Source of the DNA: Verrucomicrobiota bacterium
GTDB lineage: Bacteria; Chlamydiota; Chlamydiia; Chlamydiales; Rhabdochlamydiaceae
DNA length: 64,000 bases
Reading direction: 5' to 3'
Assembly (NCBI GenBank): GCA_018240015.1
Contig: JAFEGJ010000002.1
Location: forward strand, 151,562-215,561
Shown: one piece after another, positions 8,065 to 17,400 of the stretch
Layout of the letters: the number at the start of each line of letters is the position of its first letter
How positions within the stretch are numbered: position 1 is the stretch's first letter
Notes under the pieces: generated by a model
The model's database searches: none
The model's input: only the letters and a program-made list of their open reading frames with translations
Told to the model about the DNA's origin: nothing
Translations under genes and position numbers: made by a program

Positions 8065-8871
8065 CGTGAAGTCGGGAAGAGGTGTTGAAAACCGCATCAT
8101 TTTGCCCGAAGTGGGGTGACGAAATCCGAGTGTGAGGGCGTGCAGACAAAGGCGCCCTTTAGCAAATCCGATGCCATATTTTTTATCGCCGATCAGAGGA
8201 TGTCCTGCTTCTTTTGTGTGAACGCGGATCTGATTTTTGCGACCGGTTTCGAGTTGGAACAGGACGGCAGAGTATGTATCATCGGATAGTAAAGTGTCGT
8301 AGTGCGTGATCGCGGTTTTGCCGGTATCTGCACTTTTCACATAAAGGTTGTCATCTTCTATGAGTTCCGAGGTCCAAGTGCCGCTGGCCGGTGACGGAGT
8401 CCCTATCACAATACCAATGTAGAGGCGCTCAGTGGTGTGCGCCGCAAATTGCTCCTGCAAAGCTTCTCTAGCTTTTGTTGTGTAGGCAAAAACGAGCAGG
8501 CCCGACGTGTCGCGATCTAAGCGGTGCACCGGATAGACGAGGCCCCGTTTGCGGTCTTTGAGAAGCGTATGGGCGCTGATGTTGTTTCCTTCATCGAGAT
8601 CGACAGACAGTAGGCCCGAGGGTTTTTCGATGACGACGATGTCTCGATCTTCATAGACGATTTTGAGCCCATCACTTGTATAAATGAGATTTTTTCCGAC
8701 CTCGACGTGCTGGCCCTTTTGCAGGATCATGTTGGGGCGCGTAGCAATCCTGCCGTCGACGGTTACACGGCCTTTTTCAACCCACGAGCGTAAGGTATTT
8801 TTTGAACTATCAGGGCTCAGGCGGGCTAAAACGGCAAGGAGGGGTTCGGACTGCTCAATTAAGGATTTCAT
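7687..8871 (-). CDS. RluA-family pseudouridine synthase with antisense tail
   Basis: The frame encodes 394 residues. Residues about 15-70 form an S4-like RNA-binding region (NTLRSWVEKGRVTVDGR), and residues 70-265 form the RluA catalytic domain with the signature PVHRLDRDTSGLLVFA, whose second Asp is the catalytic one, and LETGRKNQIRVHTKEAGHPLIGDKKYG. The normal family C-terminus (FSTPLPDF) is reached around residue 268, at the glpF stop. From there the frame continues 126 codons antisense to glpF, giving a very Arg-rich, low-quality tail. Either the original stop was lost or there is a small sequence error near 8060. The target uridine in rRNA or tRNA cannot be assigned from sequence. Confidence 0.85.
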   Translation of the reverse strand: MKSLIEQSEPLLAVLARLSPDSSKNTLRSWVEKGRVTVDGRIATRPNMILQKGQHVEVGKNLIYTSDGLKIVYEDRDIVVIEKPSGLLSVDLDEGNNISAHTLLKDRKRGLVYPVHRLDRDTSGLLVFAYTTKAREALQEQFAAHTTERLYIGIVIGTPSPASGTWTSELIEDDNLYVKSADTGKTAITHYDTLLSDDTYSAVLFQLETGRKNQIRVHTKEAGHPLIGDKKYGIGFAKGRLCLHALTLGFRHPTSGKMMRFSTPLPDFTSKYGRRLDVAEIHRRAQKRAQERSNNRNPRVAPLRFPLPLHGKQSIRDARTQIPRRIDRVSRRTSERQTDAEDQNSHDVRSHTRHHLVMSVENAQNPQQKHRRSNHFTKKVPQRPFDRRRSRKAQ

Positions 8872-9023
8872 GGTGAAGAAATTTTACACTTTCATCTCGA
8901 GAAAAGCAATTTAAAAACCGTAAAATATCTACAACATTATATAGATTTTTTAAATTTAGGGAGATGTGGAATTTCTCTGGTAGCATTTTCCATAAAGTTC
9001 TAAAATCTTTTTACCAAACCCAC

Positions 9024-9030
9024 AAGGAGA
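9024..9030 (+). promoter_or_regulatory. Ribosome-binding site deciding the start of the PTP-like gene
   Basis: AAGGAGA lies 7 bases before ATG 9038. It favours that ATG over the in-frame GTG at 9032, which would be too close. Confidence 0.75.
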
Positions 9031-9037
9031 TGTGCAA

Positions 9038-9778
9038 ATGGCCGATATCGCAATACCGTCAACGACTTTTGTCCAAGCAGCTAGACCAGTTGAGAACGAA
9101 GACCAGGTACACAAGGATCTTATTCGGATTGTGGGGAAGATAATGAATTTTGAAGGGGTGAATGAGCAGGAGAAGACACTTGTATTCCATGAGAGAGGGG
9201 ATGCTTATTCCACTGCATTGCTTCGAAGCTTTCCGAAGAATTACACGATAAGCACATATTTCCCTGGGATTGATAGAATTACTGACTATGCCGAGCAGGT
9301 CCAAACTCTGCAGCTTTTTAATAGTCCTATCCCTCAACCGAAGGATATAAAAGCCGCGGATATCTATGACGAAAAGATAGACATGCATTTTATCGCTATA
9401 CAAGCGCCAAAAACAGCGGCTGAGCTGTTTTTAATGTTGGAACAAAATAGAGCAAGCCTTGTTGTTGATTTAGGGCCGGTTGATTGGGGAAATTTTGATT
9501 TTGCTCATCTAGATGGTTTTATGGATTTTGTAGAAGCCACAGATGAAAAAATGAAGTCGAATAAAAAAATAGCCATCCATTGCAGCTCGGGAGACAAGAC
9601 GTCCGTTCTGATCGTTGCTTTGATGATCTATCGCCGCTTTCAAAATAAGGTTGAAGCTTTTTGTATTCCACGATTGATTGCATTCTTGCATGAGCATCAA
9701 CCCGACATGATAACATCGAAAGCCCAATTGCATTTTCTCTATGAATATACAAGCCGTCTCCTTAAGAGAGGCATGTAA
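9038..9778 (+). CDS. Degenerate protein tyrosine phosphatase-like protein
   Basis: A 246-residue protein. HFIAIQAPKTAAELFLMLEQ (residues 117-136) resembles the YIAxQGPxxxTxxxFWxM segment of classical tyrosine phosphatases, DWGNFDFAHLDGFMDFV stands where the WPD region would be, and IAIHCSSGDKTSVLIVAL (residues 178-195) stands where the P-loop would be. The P-loop departs from HCx5R: Cys182 is kept but the Arg position is Thr, with a Lys one place earlier, as if one residue had been lost. It is either inactive or altered in mechanism. Bacterial homologues of this class (YopH, SptP) are injected effectors; a host-directed role here is inference. It is a single gene with a strong ribosome-binding site. 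Confidence 0.65.
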   Translation: MADIAIPSTTFVQAARPVENEDQVHKDLIRIVGKIMNFEGVNEQEKTLVFHERGDAYSTALLRSFPKNYTISTYFPGIDRITDYAEQVQTLQLFNSPIPQPKDIKAADIYDEKIDMHFIAIQAPKTAAELFLMLEQNRASLVVDLGPVDWGNFDFAHLDGFMDFVEATDEKMKSNKKIAIHCSSGDKTSVLIVALMIYRRFQNKVEAFCIPRLIAFLHEHQPDMITSKAQLHFLYEYTSRLLKRGM

Positions 9779-9871
9779 ACGCTTTAATAATTGGAGGGTG
9801 CCTGAGATTTTTACAAAAATGGCTTTGAATCTAATTTCCCCTTGGGATATACAGGACTCTTTGGAGGAAAC

Positions 9872-10486
9872 ATGAAAAGTACGAAAGAAAAAGTTAGTTA
9901 CTGCATTGGCCGTGAGGCTGCGCTGAATTTAAAACGGCAGTTCAGTGATATGGACTACGATTTGCTCAAAAAAGGATTTGACGAGGCGATCGACGACGCT
10001 CCCGCGAAGCTGAGCCAAGAAGAAGTCCAATCGATCATGCAAGCTCTGCGCCAACAAATCGAGCAGCAACAACGTCAGTTTTTTGCGAACCTCTCTGAAT
10101 CCAACCGCAAGAAGGGAGAGGATTTCCTCGTCGAAAACAAGGAAAAAGATGGCGTGAAGGTATTAAATAGCGGCCTTCAATACAAAGTGCTGAGCGCTGG
10201 AACAGGTCCCAAACCTTCTCCCATTGACGCTGTCACGGTGCATTACCGCGGTAGCTTTATCGACGGCCGTATTTTTGACAGCTCGTATGAAAGAGGCAAG
10301 CCGCATCAGTTTCCGGTCAACCGGGTCATTCCGGGTTGGTCCGAGGCGCTTCAGCTCATGCACGTGGGCGACAAATGGCAGATCTTCATTCCTCACTATC
10401 TCGCCTACGGCGAAGCTGGTTTTGGCAATGAAATCGGCCCTTGCGAGACGCTTGTCTTTGAAATGGAGCTTTTAGGGATCAATTGA
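9872..10486 (+). CDS. FKBP-type peptidyl-prolyl isomerase, FklB/Mip-like
   Basis: A 204-residue protein. Residues 1-60 are a helical dimerisation region beginning KEKVSYCIGREAALNLKRQF, residues 60-95 are a Gln-rich coiled coil (QQIEQQQRQFF), and residues 100-204 form the FKBP domain with VTVHYRGSFIDGRIFDSSYE, RVIPGWSEALQLMHVGDKW and IPHYLAYGEAGFG. It lacks the signal peptide of chlamydial surface Mip, so it is probably cytoplasmic like FklB. ATG 9872 is preceded by GGAGG; an upstream TTG at 9842 is not needed. The stop overlaps the TTG start of aroA, so aroA translation is probably coupled to this gene. Confidence 0.92.
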   Translation: MKSTKEKVSYCIGREAALNLKRQFSDMDYDLLKKGFDEAIDDAPAKLSQEEVQSIMQALRQQIEQQQRQFFANLSESNRKKGEDFLVENKEKDGVKVLNSGLQYKVLSAGTGPKPSPIDAVTVHYRGSFIDGRIFDSSYERGKPHQFPVNRVIPGWSEALQLMHVGDKWQIFIPHYLAYGEAGFGNEIGPCETLVFEMELLGIN

Positions 10487-11697
10487 AGATCTCTGTTCCC
10501 CCTTCAAAGTCTCACACTCTGCGAGCGATCCTTTTTGGGTCGCTCGCCTCTAAAACTAGCATCATCAGAAACTACCTTCCTTCTCCCGACACCCAGGCGA
10601 TGATCTGTGCTTGCCGCAAACTCGGCGCCGCAATCGAGGAGCACCCTGACTATTTAATGATCCAGGGCAAGGGTTTAAGTGCTGGCGACAAAGAAATCGA
10701 TGCGGGTAACTCAGGTCAAGTGCTCCGATTTGTGGGAGCCGTCGCAGGACTAATGCCAACGAAAACGGTCATCACGGGAGATGCATCGATTAGAGAAAGA
10801 CGGCCCGTAAAACCGTTGGTGGAGGGCCTTCAGCAACTGGGGGCATCTGCAACCTCGATAAATGGTAGCGTTATCATTCAGGGACCTATGCGGGGAGGTA
10901 GGGCCACGATCGATGGGGCTGACTCGCAGCCCGTGTCGGGTCTTCTCATCGCATCGGCGTTTGCTCAAGGAAAAACGGAGCTTTTTGTACAAAATCCCGG
11001 GGAAAAGCCGTGGGTGGGACTGACGCTGAGTTGGTTTGATAGGCTAGGCATCGCATATAACAACCATGCTTTCGAAAAATACGAAATCCCCGGACATTCT
11101 CAGATTGAGGGTTTTGATTATATGGTGCCGGGCGATTGGAGTTCGGCAGCGTATCCGCTTGCAGCGGCACTCATCCAGGGCCGCGAAGTAACGGTGCTGA
11201 ATGTCGATTTTTTAGATGCACAAGGGGACAAAAAGATCGTGGATGTGCTCGAAAAAATGGGCGCCCGCGTTTATAGAGGAGAAAACTCTGTGACGATTTA
11301 TCCGGGGCCGCTTCGTGGCATTAGAATTGATGTGAATGATTTGATCGATGCCATTACGATTTTGGCAGTGCTCGGATGTTTTGCGGAAGGCAAAACAACG
11401 ATTGTGGGCGGGGCGATCGCACGAAAGAAAGAGAGCGATAGGATTGCATCGATTGCCAAAGAGCTTAAGAAGATGGGCGCTAAGATCGAAGAACGGGAAG
11501 ATGGACTGATCGTGGAGCCTTCCCCATTAAAAGGAGTACCGGTGCAAAGCTATAGCGATCATCGCATGGCGATGTCGCTGGCGGTGGCTGCACTGGGAGC
11601 AGAAGGGGAGACGGAAATTGACGGGAACGAGTGCGTGCAGAAAAGTTACCCGGGATTTTTTACGATGTTGAAGACTTTTTCCCAACGCTCCGTGTGA
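10483..11697 (+). CDS. aroA: 3-Phosphoshikimate 1-carboxyvinyltransferase (EPSP synthase)
   Basis: A 404-residue enzyme joining shikimate 3-phosphate and phosphoenolpyruvate. Motifs in order: PPSKSHTLRAILFGSLA, DAGNSGQVLRF, IRERRPVKPLVEGLQQLG, PGDWSSAAYPLAAAL, DLIDAITILAV, RKKESDRIASIAKELKKMG and YSDHRMAMSLAVAALG. The frame opens with TTG at 10483, inside the stop of the FKBP gene; no ATG precedes the conserved PPSKSH segment, so the protein starts some 10-15 residues shorter than E. coli AroA. It is the first shikimate gene in the window. Its 3' end overlaps the convergent FAD-like gene by 52 bases, and the next pathway gene, aroK, is about 12 kb away. Confidence 0.95.
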   Translation: MKISVPPSKSHTLRAILFGSLASKTSIIRNYLPSPDTQAMICACRKLGAAIEEHPDYLMIQGKGLSAGDKEIDAGNSGQVLRFVGAVAGLMPTKTVITGDASIRERRPVKPLVEGLQQLGASATSINGSVIIQGPMRGGRATIDGADSQPVSGLLIASAFAQGKTELFVQNPGEKPWVGLTLSWFDRLGIAYNNHAFEKYEIPGHSQIEGFDYMVPGDWSSAAYPLAAALIQGREVTVLNVDFLDAQGDKKIVDVLEKMGARVYRGENSVTIYPGPLRGIRIDVNDLIDAITILAVLGCFAEGKTTIVGGAIARKKESDRIASIAKELKKMGAKIEEREDGLIVEPSPLKGVPVQSYSDHRMAMSLAVAALGAEGETEIDGNECVQKSYPGFFTMLKTFSQRSV

Positions 11698-12635
11698 TGA
11701 GGAATATTCCAGATCGCGTCGGTACTTAAGACCTCAAAAAACTCTCCAGCTTTAGGGTTTTCGAGGTTAATTTTCCCCAGGTTAAAGTGGGCTTGCTCGT
11801 AGATGTATTTTTCAGCGCAAATGAGCCTAGCGGTTGGGTCAATCCACTTTTTTTTCTTGAGTTCTTCAAAGTAAACATCGCCTTTGTTCAAGCTCATCTC
11901 ATCAAACGTCTGAATGGCCACGAGTTGGTATCCCGATCCTTGAAGTGAGGAAGAAAAAGGAGTCACGTTGATGATCCGTGACATTCCCGGGCAGATGCCA
12001 TTTTGGTAGGAAAAATGCGGGGGAGTCGGGTCCTCAATGAGGAGATAGAGATGGTAGTGTTTGGACGTCGAATGGCGGGATAGGTGAGGATAATTTTCTA
12101 CCAAAATCGAACTATGCGGGGTGATGACCACCTTCGACGTAGAAAAACTCATATCCTTTGTTTTCACTTCGGCGATCTCGCGGTCGAAGTCCAGATAGAC
12201 GCTCTCTGCTTTGGTGTTTACAAGTAAAACGACGGTGCTTTTTTCGATCAGCGCATACAGAGCGCTCATCAGTTCATAGCATCCGCCCGCAAAATAAAGG
12301 CCACTATCGGAGGATTGTAGCATCTGGTTTTGAGGGGTCGTCATAGGAACGAGATGGCATCCGATGCGATCTTCCAAAAAGCTTTTCAGTTTCGGATCTT
12401 GGCCGATTTGGTGACATCCCATATCGACACCAGATACACCGCAGATGTCGATCGCCTTCCAAGAACCGCCGATTGTCGTGTCCGATTCAAGAACCAGAAC
12501 CCGCTTGCCGTTATAAGATCGGTACAGCGCTTCGATAAGAGGGATGGGACTGGATCCGATAAAAATGTAATCGAATTGGGCTGTGCTAGACCAAAGATAG
12601 AGGGGAAGAAAGATCCAAAAAAATACTCTATGCAT
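11646..12635 (-). CDS. Exported FAD/NAD-binding fold protein of unknown role
   Basis: A 329-residue protein with a signal peptide (MHRVFFWIFLPLYLWSSTAQ). It is followed directly by a dinucleotide-binding fold, FDYIFIGSSPIPLIEALYRS, with the classical GxGxxG reduced to GSSPIP, then KRVLVLESDTTIGGSW, as in flavin amine oxidases. A later strand VVLLVNTKAESVYLDFDREI resembles the second FAD contact region of such enzymes. The altered glycine motif makes FAD binding uncertain, and there is a general likeness to GDI/Rab-escort folds as well as amine oxidases. It is convergent with aroA (52-base overlap) and divergent from tpsB. Confidence 0.6.
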   Translation of the reverse strand: MHRVFFWIFLPLYLWSSTAQFDYIFIGSSPIPLIEALYRSYNGKRVLVLESDTTIGGSWKAIDICGVSGVDMGCHQIGQDPKLKSFLEDRIGCHLVPMTTPQNQMLQSSDSGLYFAGGCYELMSALYALIEKSTVVLLVNTKAESVYLDFDREIAEVKTKDMSFSTSKVVITPHSSILVENYPHLSRHSTSKHYHLYLLIEDPTPPHFSYQNGICPGMSRIINVTPFSSSLQGSGYQLVAIQTFDEMSLNKGDVYFEELKKKKWIDPTARLICAEKYIYEQAHFNLGKINLENPKAGEFFEVLSTDAIWNIPHHTERWEKVFNIVKNPG

Positions 12636-12666
12636 AAATTTGTTTTATATCATATGGTGCAAAAAT

Positions 12667-14385
12667 ATGGTTATGAAAAGAATACAACCTGCCTTTTTGA
12701 CATTCTTCCTTCCCACGATCGCTTTTACGGCACCCAATCCGTCGCTTCCGCCGCCTGCCGGTTCTGCCGGAGTGGTCGAGAGGCAAATCCAGCAAGAATA
12801 TGAAACAACCGAGGTGCCTCCCGAAAAAGAAATCCCTCTCATCGAAGTAGAGGAGCCTAAAGAACAGCTGCGCATACCCGAAGGCATTAAAGTCCATATC
12901 GACAGCATCGAGTTCGAAGGCAACACCGCCTACACCGATTATCAACTCCGCGAAACCATCCGCGATTGTGTCCCTGCCGATTGCACGATGCAAGACATTA
13001 AAGAGATCTGTGCGAAGGTCCGCGCCAAATATATCGCGGATGGCTATTTCCTCGCCCGCGTTTATCCGCCACCCCAAGAGATCCACGATGGAAAACTTAA
13101 AGTAGCCATTATCGAAGGCAAGCTCGGCAAGGTAAGCGTGGTCGGCAATAAATACTACCAGACCGATTTCATCGAAGCTTACTTTCGTCCGCTCCAAGGG
13201 GAGGCCGTCAACTATAACCAATATCTCAAGACTCTTCTGCTCCTCAACGAAAATAGCGACATGCATGCTGGCGCCGTGTTCAAAAAAGGAGAAGTTCCTG
13301 GAACCTGCGACCTGATTGTGCGCGTCAATGATGCCCGCCCCGCCCACCTTTATCTCAACACAAACAACTACGGCTCGGGTTTCAACTCACGCCAGCGCTC
13401 CGGCGGCAGGTTTGATTGGGGTAACATCATGCTCGATGGCGATAAGCTCTCGTTCACGGGAGTTTTGGGAAGCCCTGTCAACCAACTCCGCTTTGCCGAC
13501 GTCCATTACAACTTCCTCCTCAGCAAGCCCAAAGGAATCCGGATCGATTTCTCGTATCTCTATTCCGACTTTAGAGATTCTGCATTCCATTCTCTGCATT
13601 TAAAAGGACGCTCAGAGATCGGCTCCGTTCAAGTCGATTTCCCCCACTTAAGAACGCGCAGGCTCAACACCGATTATTATCTTGCGTTCGATGCGAAGCG
13701 CATCCAAAATTTTGCCGTTCACCAAACGGTCAGCGAAGATAAGCTCCGCATTGTTAGAGCGGGTCTCAATATCGATTACATCGATGGCAAAAAAGGAAGA
13801 AACATCTGGGAGTTTTGGTACTATCAAGGCATCCCGAGCTTCCTCGATGGCTCAGGTGTCGTCTCTTCCAAACCCACCCGTGCCGGCGCGGGCGGTCAGT
13901 TTTCCATTGCGACCCTCGGCTATAAACGACTCCAACAACTGCCTCAAGATACGATGCTGTGGGCGAACTTCTATGGCCAGTTCTCCGGTAATAAACTCCC
14001 ACAAGCCCAGCAAATCTACATCGGCGGTATCGACACCGTCCGCGGCTATCCCAACGCAGCGGGCCTCGGTGACTTTGGATACTACTTCAACCTCGAAGCG
14101 CGCATGCCGATCTACGGCCTTGCGGATAAAAAAGTTCCCTGGTCGAAAAAGACTTGGAAGGAGTTTTTACAATTCGTCGCATTCCTCGACCATGGCCAAA
14201 TATTCCTGCACGGATCATCTCCCAACGAGATCCACCACGTGCACATGACGAGTATGGGCGTCGGAGCCCGGATGAACGGTCCGTGGGGGATCGACCTGAG
14301 TTTCGACGTGGGCTTCCCGCTCAGTCACCAGACTCGCACCTCTCATGCGATTACCTACTTTAAGGTCAGCTGGAACCCTTTTTGA
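12667..14385 (+). CDS. Two-partner secretion outer-membrane transporter (TpsB, ShlB/FhaC family)
   Basis: A 572-residue protein. After a signal peptide (about 20 residues, FLTFFLPTIAFTA) and a Pro/Glu-rich linker, residues ~85-160 form a POTRA_2 domain (IKVHIDSIEFEGNTAYTDYQL) and a second POTRA region follows (EGKLGKVSVVGNKYY). The rest is a 16-strand-type barrel with the hallmark GGIDTVRGYPNA near residue 457, which places the conserved VRGY loop in the pore, and a C-terminal aromatic residue (SWNPF). It exports the TpsA protein encoded 52 bases downstream. Two close in-frame ATGs (12667, 12673) are possible starts and neither has a clear ribosome-binding site. Confidence 0.92.
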   Translation: MVMKRIQPAFLTFFLPTIAFTAPNPSLPPPAGSAGVVERQIQQEYETTEVPPEKEIPLIEVEEPKEQLRIPEGIKVHIDSIEFEGNTAYTDYQLRETIRDCVPADCTMQDIKEICAKVRAKYIADGYFLARVYPPPQEIHDGKLKVAIIEGKLGKVSVVGNKYYQTDFIEAYFRPLQGEAVNYNQYLKTLLLLNENSDMHAGAVFKKGEVPGTCDLIVRVNDARPAHLYLNTNNYGSGFNSRQRSGGRFDWGNIMLDGDKLSFTGVLGSPVNQLRFADVHYNFLLSKPKGIRIDFSYLYSDFRDSAFHSLHLKGRSEIGSVQVDFPHLRTRRLNTDYYLAFDAKRIQNFAVHQTVSEDKLRIVRAGLNIDYIDGKKGRNIWEFWYYQGIPSFLDGSGVVSSKPTRAGAGGQFSIATLGYKRLQQLPQDTMLWANFYGQFSGNKLPQAQQIYIGGIDTVRGYPNAAGLGDFGYYFNLEARMPIYGLADKKVPWSKKTWKEFLQFVAFLDHGQIFLHGSSPNEIHHVHMTSMGVGARMNGPWGIDLSFDVGFPLSHQTRTSHAITYFKVSWNPF

Positions 14386-14437
14386 TTAAAGAAATTACTT
14401 GTCATCAATGGATGATGTTTGGTAAGGATAAGTTAAT

Positions 14438-17400
14438 ATGACTGAGAAAAAAACTTTTTTGCCGATCGCTGTTGCGATGCTTCTCCCGACATTTGTCTTT
14501 GCCCTTCCCGAACTCAAAGAAGTCGCTGCAGGACAAGCCGACATTTCTAGATCTGACTCCTCGCTCACCATCACGACATCCGATAAGGCCATCCTCAATT
14601 ACGAGAGTTTCAACATCGAAGGCCGCGAGCGTGTCCAGTTTGTTCAACCCTCTTCTTCCTCCACTGTTCTCAACCGCGTCGTTGGAAAAGACCCTTCCTC
14701 TATTTTGGGCTCTCTGAACGCCAATGGAAAAGTCTTCCTCGTCAACCCGAATGGTGTCTATTTTGGCCGCACCGCCTCCGTCAACGTTGGATCTCTCGTC
14801 GTTTCCACTCTCGATATCGCCGACAGCGACTTCTTAAATGACAAGTTCAACTTCACGCTCCAAAAAGGGAGCGAAAACGCCTCCATCATCAACTACGGCC
14901 ATTTAGCCGTCGCGCCTGAAGGGTGCATCTTGCTCATGGCCCCGCACATTAAGAACGAAGGTACACTCGTTGCGCGCGCAGGAAAAGTGGCTTATCTGTC
15001 TGGCGAAAAAATCTCCGTCGACTTCGTCGGCGATGGTCTCATGAGCTTCACCGTAGAAGGAAAGCTCGAGAAAGCTCTCATCGAACACCTCGGTTCCATT
15101 CAAGCGCCCAACGGTGATGTCTTCCTGAAAATGAGAACCGCTGATCGTGTCATCCAAGAAGTGCTCAATACCGATGGAGTGCTCGAAGGTGTACAAATCG
15201 TCCAAGAAAATGGCGTTATCCGCATCGCCTCCGAGAGCGAAATTATCGCTTCTCGTATTGAAACCGATGCTCCCGGCGTGAAAGTCGAAGGCCGTTTGGA
15301 TGTATCTGATCGCTACAGTGGCGGTAAAGGCGGAACGATCCATCTTTTAGGGGATTCAGTCTCTTTATGGGGAGCGAGCATCGATGCTTCAGGAGATCTG
15401 GGAGGCGGGACAGTTCTCGTCGGCGGTGATTATAAAGGCGAAGGAACGGTACGCAATAGTCTCCATGTAGGAATGGATGACAAATCTTACATCCGCGCAG
15501 ATAGCCGCCTCAATGGCGATGGCGGGAAAGTGATCCTGTGGGCAGATGATAGCCTTGTCTTTAAAGGTAAGATTTCTGCAGAAGGCGGAATTGAAAGCGG
15601 GAATGGAGGTTTTGTTGAAACCTCATTCAAGAATGGGCCAGGCCAAATAAAAAGCGGCAATGTCAGCACATTTGCCCCTCAAGGCAAATATGGACAATGG
15701 CTGCTCGATCCTCTGACGATAGTCGTGCAAGCAGGTGGCGGAGCTACCCTTGCTGCAGTTGCCAACTGTGCGGATGCAGCAAGTAATCTTATCATTGATC
15801 CTGGTACGATAAATGCGGCTATCTCGGATGTGACACTGTGTGCCACGCAAGCTGTAGGTACTGCCATTAATATCAACGCGACTACGATAACGATGGCGAA
15901 TACAAGTGTCAATCTCACTTTCCATGCGCTAAACGGCGGAAATATTATCACGAGTGTGGCTCCTACGATTAAAACAAGAAGTGGAGTTGTTAACTTTATT
16001 GGCCCTGTGAATATTGCTAGTGGGGCCCTAACGGTCGATACGACAAATGCTTCAGGAAGTCCGGGCGCTGATATTAACTTTTCGAGCACTATCAATGGCG
16101 GTCAGGCGCTTACTTTAACAGCAGGCACGGGTGCTGTCGAAGTTGCAGGGATTATTGGTGGTACGACGGCGCTTACCACTGTATCCATTACAGGTACAGG
16201 TGGGATAACCCTTTCGGGAGTTGGAAGCGCGGGAACGGCTGGAGCTGGTTCATTCACAGCACAAGGCACAACTTTTCCTGGGATAACTGGTATCTTTTTG
16301 AATCCAGCGACATACAATGTCAGTTCTTTAACTTTTTATGGATCGACCGTCATTGGGGGTACTACAACTATTACGACAGCTGGTGATTTAATCATTGTTG
16401 GAAGCGTCGATGCTTTGATCTCGAATTCTTACAATCTTACGATGAATGTAAATACATTTGCGCACAATTCGCAAGTTGGCACTATTGGATCTAATGGGAC
16501 AATTCGTAATCTCTCGCTTACTACAACGGGTGCTCCCTGGTTTGCTTTTTCGGGTGGTATCGGGACTGGATTAGCGGCTGGAGTTCAAGGTACTTTTTCT
16601 GTGGGCGCCGGTTTTGGTGTTATTTATGTCAATGATACCGTGTTTACGAGCGGAGCATCGCATACCTGGGGTAGTCCCGTATATTGCCAAGCCACTGCAT
16701 CATTTAAAAGCACAGGCGCTGCTGTTCCAATGACGTTCTCCAGTACCTTAGATGGAGTAGGCAATATTACATTGAGTTCTGGAGGTAGCATATCTTTTGG
16801 GGCTATAGGCACGCTTACAGCACCGACAGCCGTATACATTGACACAGCAACGTCAGTAACGGCAAACTCAACAATAGTAGCTGGTGCATTTATAGAAAGA
16901 GCATCCACCGGAGCGAATGTTTTTAATAATACTGTTCAAGTAACAGGCTTAGCTGGCATCACGCTCAACGGTACCGGTCATACCTTTAAAAACAACGTAT
17001 CGACAAGTAGCGGTCCCATTAACATTACAGGCCCCGTCACACTGTCCACTAACCCCATTACCTTCCAAACTACAAGTGCTGGAACGGGAGCTCCTATCAG
17101 CTTTAGCAGTACCATCAATGGCGCACAGAATCTGAACGTTCAAGCAGGAGTCGGCTCTGCGTATGTCGGTGGAGTGATAGGCGGTACAACACCTCTGGGA
17201 ACAGTTACGATAGTTGCGACAGGCGGTATTACTGTCAATAGCGTAGGTACGAGTGCGCCAGCCAATGGAGCTACGAGCCTCACTCTCGAAAATTCGGGTA
17301 TCGGAGGTGCGATCACTCTATCCGGCACCGTTTATCGCACATCAGGTCTGCAAGCCTATAACGGGGATGTCCTCATTACAGCTGGACCGGTGACTTTTTC

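Noticed and set aside
12628..13347. A 239-codon minus-strand frame over the start of tpsB
   Set aside because: It mirrors the codons of the conserved TpsB POTRA region and shows no family signature.
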